Shown here in pieces: positions 58,272-64,000 of a DNA stretch of 64,000 nt. The stretch is from Streptomyces paradoxus. GTDB lineage: Bacteria > Actinomycetota > Actinomycetes > Streptomycetales > Streptomycetaceae. Within the stretch, counting starts at the first letter, position 1. Every line of letters starts with the position of its first letter. The position numbers were made by a program, and so were the translations under genes. The DNA lies in the NCBI RefSeq assembly GCF_014202475.1, contig NZ_JACHGV010000002.1:124001-188000 (forward strand), read 5' to 3'. The notes beneath the pieces were generated by a model. The model did not search any database, was not told the origin of the DNA, and saw only the letters and a list, made by a program, of their open reading frames with translations.

Positions 58272-59297
58272 ATGACACAGGTGACCGATCACGGCGGAGG
58301 CGTCCGGTCGCTGCGGGTCCCGATCCCGGACAACCCGCTCGGCCACACGCTGGTGTACGTCGTCGACACCGACCGCGGCCCGGTGCTGATCGACACCGGC
58401 TGGGACGACCCGGAGTCCTGGGACACCCTCGCGCGGGGCCTCACGGCCTGCGGCACTTCCGCGGCCGAGATACACGGCGTGGTCATCACCCACCACCACC
58501 CGGACCACCACGGCCTGTCCGGCCGGGTCCGGGAGGCGTCGGGCGCGTGGATCGCGATGCACGCGGCGGACACCGCGGTCGTACGGCGGACCCGGGAGGC
58601 CCGCCCCGAACGCTGGTTCACCTACATGGCGGCCAAGCTCACCGCGGCCGGTGCCCCCGAGGAACACGTCGCACCCCTGCGGCAGCCCCGCCGCCGCACC
58701 CTGCCCGGCCTCTCCCCCGCCCTGCCCGACCGCGACATCGTCCCCGGCGAACTCCTGGAGCTGCCCGGCCGCCGCCTGCGCGCGATCTGGACGCCGGGGC
58801 ACACACCCGGCCACGTCTGCCTCCACCTGGAGGAGACCCACCCGGCGCAACTCCCGGGCCGGGGGCGCCTGTTCTCCGGCGACCACCTGCTGCCCGGGAT
58901 CACCCCGCACATCGGCCTCTACGAGGATCCGGACGACGCCACGGTCACCGACCCCCTCGGCGACTACCTCGACTCCCTGGAGCGCGTCGGGCGGCTGGCC
59001 CCCGCCGAGGTCCTCCCGGCCCACCAGCACCCGTTCTCCGACGCCGCCGGCCGCGTACGCGAGTTGCTCACCCACCACGAGTCCCGCCTGACCGCCCTGC
59101 TGGCGCTGCTCGCCGAGCCCCTCACCCCCTGGCAGCTCGCCGAGCGCATGGAGTGGAACCGCCCCTGGGCCGAGATCCCGTACGGTTCCCGCACCATCGC
59201 CGTCTCGGAGGCCGAGGCGCATCTGCGGCGGCTGGTGAAGCTGGGCCGGGCGGAGGCGGTGCCGGGGAGCGACCCGGTGACGTACGCGGCGGCGTAG
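58272..59297 (+). CDS. metallo-beta-lactamase-fold hydrolase
   Basis: A 341-residue MBL-fold hydrolase. The metal motif HHHPDHHG is in VVITHHHPDHHGLSG; further ligands are in TPGHTPGHVCLH and in FSGDHLLPG, with a late His in LPAHQHPFSD. The C-terminal 80 residues form a winged-helix-like domain common to a MBL subgroup with thioesterase/lactonase roles. The ATG at 58272 has GGGGAG 4 bases upstream. A KstR-type box overlaps the promoter. The substrate is unknown; an acyl-CoA thioester or lactone would fit the KstR context. Confidence 0.85.
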   Translation: MTQVTDHGGGVRSLRVPIPDNPLGHTLVYVVDTDRGPVLIDTGWDDPESWDTLARGLTACGTSAAEIHGVVITHHHPDHHGLSGRVREASGAWIAMHAADTAVVRRTREARPERWFTYMAAKLTAAGAPEEHVAPLRQPRRRTLPGLSPALPDRDIVPGELLELPGRRLRAIWTPGHTPGHVCLHLEETHPAQLPGRGRLFSGDHLLPGITPHIGLYEDPDDATVTDPLGDYLDSLERVGRLAPAEVLPAHQHPFSDAAGRVRELLTHHESRLTALLALLAEPLTPWQLAERMEWNRPWAEIPYGSRTIAVSEAEAHLRRLVKLGRAEAVPGSDPVTYAAA

Positions 59298-59318
59298 ACG
59301 TACCCGGCCGCGCAAGGA

Positions 59319-59564
59319 GTGTTAGAAAAGGAGGACGGCCTCTGCCAGTGGCCGGCGCAGGCGGTCTCCTACTTCACGACGTACCGCGTCGACGGCTACG
59401 AGGGCGGTGTCGTCCCGGCCGGGCCGCCGGTCCGGATCGGGCACTACGAGGACACGTTCCGCCGGGTGGGCGACGGGAACTGGCTGCTTGCCTCACGGAC
59501 CCTCCACCTTCCCTTCGGCGGCCCCACACCGCGTGCGAACATGCCCGCGTCACAGGGCTCTTGA
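59319..59564 (+). pseudogene. C-terminal fragment of a SnoaL/NTF2-like protein
   Basis: This 81-codon frame contains only the second half of a SnoaL-type NTF2-fold protein: YFTTYRVDGYEGGVVPAGPP, then IGHYEDTFRRVGDGNWLLAS and RTLHLPFGGPTPRAN. The first half, with the conserved N-terminal helices, is missing and the upstream sequence belongs to the MBL gene. A GTG at 59319 preceded by AAGGA could still start a short product. It is most likely a truncated gene. Confidence 0.6.
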
Positions 59565-59622
59565 CGTTGCCGGGCGCCCCCTAGGATGGTCGGACGCAAC
59601 GCTCGCACCGGGAGAGATGCCC

Positions 59623-60528
59623 ATGGGCACCGAAGAGGCCGCACGCACGACGACCGGCAGCGGGACCCTGGACGGCGGGTGCACCGGGCCCATGGTGCCG
59701 CGCCTCGCCCTCGGCGCCCGGCTGCGCGGGCTGCGGGAGGAACGGGGCATCGGCCGGGCGGACGCCGGGCACGTCATCCGTGCCTCCCCCTCCAAGATCA
59801 GCCGTATGGAGGCCGGCCGCCACGGCTTCAAACTGCGTGACGTCGCCGATCTGCTCACCCTCTACGGCGTCACGGACGAGGCAGAGCGGGCCACCCTGCT
59901 GGCGCTCGCCGAGCAGGCCAACACCCCCGCCTGGTGGCGCCACTACAGCGATGTCGTGCCCGCCTGGACGCAGACCTACCTCGGGGCCGAGCAGGCGGCG
60001 AGCCTCATCCGCTGCTTCCGGGTCCAGCGCGTCCCCGGTCTGCTGCAGACCGCCGACTACGCCCGGGCCGGCGTCCGGCTCGCCCACCCGGATGCCGGTG
60101 CGGCGGAGACCGACCGCCGCGTCGCGCTGCGGATGGCCCGCCAGCGGATCCTGCACCGGGAGCCGGCGACCCAGCTGTGGGCCGTGATCGACGAGGCGGC
60201 GCTGCGCCGCCCGGTGGGCGGTATCCGTGTGATGCGGGACCAGCTCAGGCATCTCATCGAGATGTGCCGGCTCCCGCACGTCACGGTGCAGATCCTGCCG
60301 TTCGTGGCCGGCGCGCACGCGGCCGAGGGCGGTCCGGTCACCATTCTGCGGCTGCCCGGCGGGCAGTTGCCCGACGTGGTCTGCCTGGAGCAGCTCACCA
60401 CCGCGCTCTACCCCGACCGGCCGGCCGACATCGAGTGCTACTGGGACGCCATGAACCGGCTGGTGGTCGAAGCCGAGTCGCCGGACGAGACTCCGACCAT
60501 CCTGCACCGCATCCTTCAGGAGACCTGA
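59623..60528 (+). CDS. helix-turn-helix regulator with DUF5753 domain
   Basis: A 301-residue protein. An XRE-type helix-turn-helix at about 35-85 (LRGLREERGIGRADAGHVIR followed by ASPSKISRMEAGR) is followed by the DUF5753 domain (WWRHYSDVVPAWTQTYLGAE, then FRVQRVPGLLQTADYARAGV and LPHVTVQILPFVAGAHAAEG). This is one of the commonest regulator families in Streptomyces, usually paired with a small DUF397 or a SAM-methyltransferase gene. The ATG at 59623 has GGAG 8 bases upstream; an ATG two codons earlier is an alternative. The partner methyltransferase gene is convergent downstream. Confidence 0.85.
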   Translation: MGTEEAARTTTGSGTLDGGCTGPMVPRLALGARLRGLREERGIGRADAGHVIRASPSKISRMEAGRHGFKLRDVADLLTLYGVTDEAERATLLALAEQANTPAWWRHYSDVVPAWTQTYLGAEQAASLIRCFRVQRVPGLLQTADYARAGVRLAHPDAGAAETDRRVALRMARQRILHREPATQLWAVIDEAALRRPVGGIRVMRDQLRHLIEMCRLPHVTVQILPFVAGAHAAEGGPVTILRLPGGQLPDVVCLEQLTTALYPDRPADIECYWDAMNRLVVEAESPDETPTILHRILQET

Positions 60529-60541
60529 GCCGCCGGGCGGT

Positions 60542-61357
60542 TCAGCGTTTGAGGGCGACGCCGCCGTACTGGTGCACCTCGGCGGGGAGGCCCAGGGCCG
60601 CCGCGTCGGGGCGCCAGCGCGAGCAGGAGGCCACGCCCGGTTCGAGCAGTTCCAGGCCGTCGAAGTAGCGCGCGATCTGCTCGGGGCTGCGCAGGATGTA
60701 CGGGACCGAACCGCCGTCGTTGTACTGCTGGATGGCGCGGACGTAGTCCTCGCTGGTGTCGGTCGAGTCGTACTGCACGAGGTAGCTGCCGGGGGGCAGG
60801 GCGTCCACCAGCTGCCGGACGATCGAGCGGGCTTCGTCGTGGTCCTCGATGTGACCCAGGATGCCCATCAGCATGAGGGCGACGGGCCGGTCGAAGTCCA
60901 GGGTCTTCCCGGCCTCGCGGACGATCGTGCCCGGCTCGCGCAGGTTGGCGTCCACGTAGTTGGTGACGCCTTCCGGTGTGCTGGTGAGCAGGGCGCGGGC
61001 GTGGGCCAGCACCAGGGGGTCGTTGTCGACGTAGACGATCCGGCTCTCCGGGGCCACCCGCTGGGCGATCTGGTGGGTGTTATCCACATTTGGCAGGCCG
61101 GTGCCGATGTCCAGGAACTGGCGGATGCCCTCCTCGGCGGCGAGGTGGCGCACGGCGCGGGCGAGGAAGTAGCGGGCGGCGCGGGCGCCGGTCTCGATGC
61201 CGGGGAAGATCTCGCGGAACGCGTCACCGGCCAGCCGGTCGACTTCGTAGTTGTCCTTCCCGCCCAGCCAGTAGTTCCAGATCCGGGCCGAGTGCGGCAC
61301 CGAGGTGTCGATCTTGGGGAACGGCTCCTGCTCGGGGTTCTCCGCCTGGTCGGTCAT
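60542..61357 (-). CDS. SAM-dependent methyltransferase of the PF04672 (Methyltransf_19) family
   Basis: A 271-residue protein. It opens with the family signature VPHSARIWNYWLGGKDNYEV, and FLDIGTGLPNVDNTHQIAQR, VYVDNDPLVLAHARALL, VALMLMGILGHIEDHDEA and YLVQYDSTDTSEDYVRAIQQ are typical. The substrate and role are unknown; the family is found with DUF5753 regulators, as here. The ATG at 61357 has AGGAG 5 bases upstream. The longer open frame upstream is not supported. Confidence 0.85.
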   Translation of the reverse strand: MTDQAENPEQEPFPKIDTSVPHSARIWNYWLGGKDNYEVDRLAGDAFREIFPGIETGARAARYFLARAVRHLAAEEGIRQFLDIGTGLPNVDNTHQIAQRVAPESRIVYVDNDPLVLAHARALLTSTPEGVTNYVDANLREPGTIVREAGKTLDFDRPVALMLMGILGHIEDHDEARSIVRQLVDALPPGSYLVQYDSTDTSEDYVRAIQQYNDGGSVPYILRSPEQIARYFDGLELLEPGVASCSRWRPDAAALGLPAEVHQYGGVALKR

Positions 61358-61639
61358 GGACGCTCCTGCGTGTGTGGTCGGGAAGCCCCACGTTAGCCGC
61401 TCCGCGCCCGGGAGAGGATCAACTCCTCTGCGCTTTCCACGAGTTCGGCTTCGGCCCGGCGCCCGGATCCGAGCAGCCGTCCCCGCGGTGGCGTGATCGG
61501 CGCGAAGCGAAGCCCCCTCACCCGCGACACCCCACCGACCCGAGCCGCTCCGCCGCTCCGCCGCCACCGAACGACAGCCACTCCGATCGCCCCGCCCGCA
61601 CGTGACCAAGCCCCCACCCGGCCCCCTCGGCCCGATTCC
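61358..61639. other. intergenic region without recognisable features
   Basis: Between the methyltransferase gene start and the cobalamin riboswitch there is GC-rich sequence in which I find no gene, repeat or hairpin. The promoters of the methyltransferase and riboswitch transcripts should lie here. Confidence 0.5.
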
Positions 61640-61830
61640 TACGTGCGGGTACAGTAAGCGGGTCGTCATCACACCGTACGGGGGGAAGCCGGTGCAATTC
61701 CGGCGCTGACCCGCAACCGTAAGCCGCCACGCGTGGTGGTGAGCCGGATCGCCCTTACGGTTCGTGACCGGCTCGCGTGCCCGGCAGACCGCCGGGCACG
61801 GCACCGTCGAGGTATACGGAGCCGAGCCGC
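61640..61830 (+). promoter_or_regulatory. cobalamin (B12) riboswitch
   Basis: The leader contains the cobalamin riboswitch core GGGGGAAGCCGGTGCAATTC followed by CGGCGCTGACCCGCAACCGT and AAGCC, which includes the GGTGCAA-TCC element and the B12-box region. A 3' GTGCCCGGCAGACCGCCGGGC hairpin (written here in parts: GTGCCCGGCAG, ACCGCCGGGCAC) follows. It lies 55-240 bases before the start of the toroid-fold gene. Adenosylcobalamin binding is expected to shut off the operon. Confidence 0.9.
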
Positions 61831-61883
61831 CGGGGTGTCCCGTGCTGCCCGGCTCCCCCACAGGGAGAGGCACCCGCCGATCA

Positions 61884-63097
61884 TGAACGTCCGCCGCAGC
61901 GCCGCGGTCCTGGCCGCCACCGCCGTGATCGGCGCCGCCACCCCGGCCGCCGCCGCCCCGTCCCCGTCGCCGTCCCAGGCGTTCCCCTCCGCCCTGTACG
62001 GCGACTCCGACCCGAAGTACGACGGCGTCTGGCGCCAGTCGCTCGCGCTGCTCGCGCAGGACACCGTGGGGGTGAAGCCGGCGGAGAAGTCCGTGCAGTG
62101 GCTGGTGCGCCAGCAGTGCGCGGACGGCGGCTTCGCCTCCTACCGCCCCGACCCCACCACCGCGTGCGACGCCAAGACCATGCTCGACACCAACGCCACG
62201 TCCGCCGCCGTGCAGGCCCTCACCGCGCTCGGCGGGCACGACGGCACCACCCGCAAGGCCGTCGGCTGGCTGAAGTCCGTACAGAACGAGGACGGCGGCT
62301 GGGGCTACTCGCCCGGCGGGGCCAGCGACACCAACTCGACGTCGATCGTCATAGGGGCGCTCGCCGCCGCGGGCGAGAAGCCGGACCAGGTCGAGAAGGA
62401 CGGCAAGTCGCCCCACGACGCGCTGCTGAAGCTCGCCCTGCCCTGCGGCGGCGACGGCGACGGCGCCTTCGCGTTCCAGCCGGACAAGAAGGGCCGGCTC
62501 GCCGCCAACGCGGACGCCACGGCGGCCGGTGTACTCGGCGCCCTGGACAAGGGCATGGTCGTCGAGCCCGGCAAGAAGTCCGACGCGGCCTGCGAGAAGG
62601 CCACGACGCCGCAGCAGGCGGCGGCGAACGGCGCGGGCTACCTCACCGCCGCCCTCGCCAAGGACGACAACCACCTCATGTCCGCCCTGGCCGGTGCCGA
62701 GCCCCAGCCCGACTTCGGCAACACCGCCGACGCGGTCGTCGCGCTCGCCGCGCGGGGGGACACCGCGCAGGCGGAGAAGTCCGTGCGGTGGCTGGAGAAG
62801 AACTCCGCGTCCTGGGCCGCCCAGAGCGGTCCGGCCGCCTACGCCCAGCTGATCTTCGCCGCCCACGCGACGGGCACGAACCCGCGTGACTTCGGCGGCG
62901 CGGACCTCGTCAAGCAGCTGGGCGCGACGGGCCCGGCCCCGCAGGCCGCCGGGAAGAACGGGACCAAGGCCGCGGACGAGAAGGAGGACTCCGGCTCGGA
63001 CTTCTTCGGGGTCTGGTGGTACGTCGGCGTCTGCCTGGTCGCCGGCATCGGCATCGGGTTCCTGTTCACCGGCCGCAAGAAGCAGCAGCAGCTGTGA
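61884..63097 (+). CDS. secreted, membrane-anchored alpha/alpha-toroid protein under B12 control
   Basis: A 403-residue surface protein. A signal peptide spans residues 1-24. The body is a repeated helix-pair toroid (SVQWLVRQQCADGGFASYRP, then VGWLKSVQNEDGGWGYSPGG and SVRWLEKNSASWAAQSG), the fold found in prenyltransferase/squalene cyclases and in the alpha domain of intrinsic factor and transcobalamin. A linker and a C-terminal membrane anchor (FFGVWWYVGVCLVAGIGIGF) with a basic tail end it. No cyclase DxDD motif is seen. With a B12 riboswitch upstream and an ECF-type transporter gene downstream, a role in binding cobalamin outside the membrane is inferred. Confidence 0.82.
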
Positions 63098-63729
63098 TCC
63101 GCCGGGCCGTTCTCCTCCTCCTGGCCTCGCTCCTGCTGTGCGCGGGCGCGGGCCAGGCCCAGGCCGCCGGTTACCGGTACTGGTCGTTCTGGGAGCGCGA
63201 CGCCGGCCGCTGGGTCTACGCCACCCAGGGCCCGTCCCTGGCCCGCCCCTCCGACGGCGACGTCCAGGGCTTCCGCTTCGCGGTGAGCGAGGACTCCGCG
63301 AGCGCGGTCCGGCCGCGCGGCACCGCCGACTTCGCGACGATCTGCGCGAAGACGCCCGCGCAGGACGGCAGGAAGCGGGTGGCCCTGGTCATCGACTTCG
63401 GCACACCGTCGGACGCCCCCGGGGGCGAATCCCCGCCCGCCGCCCGCACGGCCTGCGCCCGGGTCTCCCCCGACGCGACGACGGCCGAGGCCCTGGCGGC
63501 GGTGGCCGAGCCGCTGCGCTACGACACCAACGCCCTGCTGTGCGCGATCTCGGGCTATCCGCGGAAGGGCTGTGGCGAGCAGGTCTCCCGGAAGCAGCGA
63601 GAGCACAAGCCGGCCGCGGAGCAGAACTCCCCCTCGGACGACGGGCCGTCCCTCAGCCTGATCGGCGGTATCGCCGTGGTGGTGGTCCTGGGCGGCGCGG
63701 CGATCTGGCAGGTACGGCGGCGTGGATAG
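63094..63729 (+). CDS. SCO2322-family membrane-anchored secreted protein
   Basis: A 211-residue protein. A signal peptide (LLLLASLLLCAGAGQAQAAG) precedes a compact domain with YRYWSFWERDAGRWVYATQG and cysteines in DFATICAKTP, RTACARV, NALLCAISG and GCGEQV. A C-terminal membrane segment (LIGGIAVVVVLGGAAIW) and a basic tail end it. It resembles the SCO2322 family of Streptomyces; no function is established. The GTG at 63094 overlaps the upstream stop (GTGA). It lies between the toroid protein and the ECF T subunit in the B12-controlled operon, so it is likely another part of the uptake system. Confidence 0.78.
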   Translation: MIRRAVLLLLASLLLCAGAGQAQAAGYRYWSFWERDAGRWVYATQGPSLARPSDGDVQGFRFAVSEDSASAVRPRGTADFATICAKTPAQDGRKRVALVIDFGTPSDAPGGESPPAARTACARVSPDATTAEALAAVAEPLRYDTNALLCAISGYPRKGCGEQVSRKQREHKPAAEQNSPSDDGPSLSLIGGIAVVVVLGGAAIWQVRRRG

Positions 63730-64000
63730 CGGCCCTCGGCGTCGCGGCCGGGCCCAGCTGCATCCCGGCGCCTGGTGGCTCTGGGCGCTGGCGCTCGGCA
63801 CCGCCGCCACCCGCACCACCAACCCCCTGCTCCTCGCGCTCCTCATCTCGGTCTCCGCGTACGTCGTGGCGACCCGCCGCCCCGACACCCCCTGGTCCCG
63901 CTCCTACGGCGCCTTCGTCAAGCTCGCCCTCGCGGTGATCCTCATCCGCCTCGGCTTCGCGATCGTCCTCGGCTCCCCCATCCCGGGCACGAACACCCTC
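63722..64000 (+). CDS. ECF transporter transmembrane (T) component, CbiQ-like, N-terminal part
   Basis: Only the first 93 residues lie in the window. VDSGPRRRGRAQLHPGAWWL starts it, followed by WALALGTAATRTTNPLLLAL and the membrane segments typical of CbiQ/EcfT proteins (LHPxxWxxWAL motif). GTG at 63722 overlaps the upstream gene by 8 bases. As the energy-coupling T subunit it would couple ATPases to a substrate-specific component; the cobalamin riboswitch at the head of the operon points to B12 or cobalt as the substrate. Confidence 0.8.
   Translation, partial: MDSGPRRRGRAQLHPGAWWLWALALGTAATRTTNPLLLALLISVSAYVVATRRPDTPWSRSYGAFVKLALAVILIRLGFAIVLGSPIPGTNTL

Overview
The window is a chromosomal segment of a Streptomyces. 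The evidence is the very high G+C, GTG starts and stop/start overlaps of the GTGA or ATGA type, a Streptomyces-type RNase P RNA, DUF5753 and SAM-methyltransferase (PF04672) genes, and a complete actinobacterial mce operon. Gene content resembles the S. coelicolor SCO22xx-SCO24xx neighbourhood (inference from memory of the families, not from a search). No phage, insertion sequence, CRISPR array or tRNA was seen.

Layout. 1-5.3 kb: start of an Rsm22-like methyltransferase, then a two-gene unit of alpha/beta hydrolase and caspase-NTPase-WD40 protein. 5.3-11.8 kb: serine hydrolase, MFS pump, oxidoreductases, a decayed D-Ala-D-Ala carboxypeptidase remnant, a SnoaL-like protein, DoxX and MazG-like proteins. 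11.8-25.3 kb: a lipid/sterol-type Mce importer (ATPase, two YrbE permeases, six MCE proteins, two Mce-associated proteins). It is preceded by an ECF sigma factor with a membrane-spanning, Pro-rich tail and by a lytic transglycosylase. The mce operon and the transglycosylase/sigma operon share an almost identical promoter. 25.3-34.4 kb: rnpB, EamA exporter, AraC, Uma2, MerR, a frameshifted membrane gene, yaaA, KDPG aldolase, RNase H/phosphatase, zinc-ribbon protein and Nif3-like protein. 34.4-39.1 kb: two Streptomyces-type hypothetical genes, then a MaoC/alcohol dehydrogenase/SDR operon. 39.1-52 kb: methyltransferases, two divergent MFS pumps, an N-acetylmuramoyl amidase, an F420-type oxidoreductase and a three-gene unit of membrane/solute-binding/VWA proteins. 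52-59.3 kb: a toroid-fold protein, methyltransferase and glycosyltransferase operon, divergent from a KstR-like TetR regulator, followed by an orphan TPP riboswitch and a ferredoxin/aldehyde dehydrogenase operon divergent from a metallo-beta-lactamase gene. 59.3-64 kb: a SnoaL fragment, a DUF5753 regulator with its methyltransferase partner, and a cobalamin riboswitch heading a toroid-fold surface protein, an SCO2322-type protein and an ECF transporter T subunit that runs off the window.

Two regulatory circuits stand out. (1) Three perfect matches to the KstR operator (TnnAACnnGTTnnA) lie at 39085, 55313 and 58223: in front of the MaoC/ADH/SDR operon, between the KstR-like gene and the glycosyltransferase operon, and between the aldehyde dehydrogenase and metallo-beta-lactamase genes. 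They predict a local KstR-type regulon. (2) The motif GACGGAC-N14-CGTAGAGCAGA occurs in front of both mce and transglycosylase/sigma. This suggests that the sigma factor drives its own operon and the importer. Its extracytoplasmic tail carries Pro-Asp-Val-type repeats resembling those in the MCE lipoprotein of the operon.
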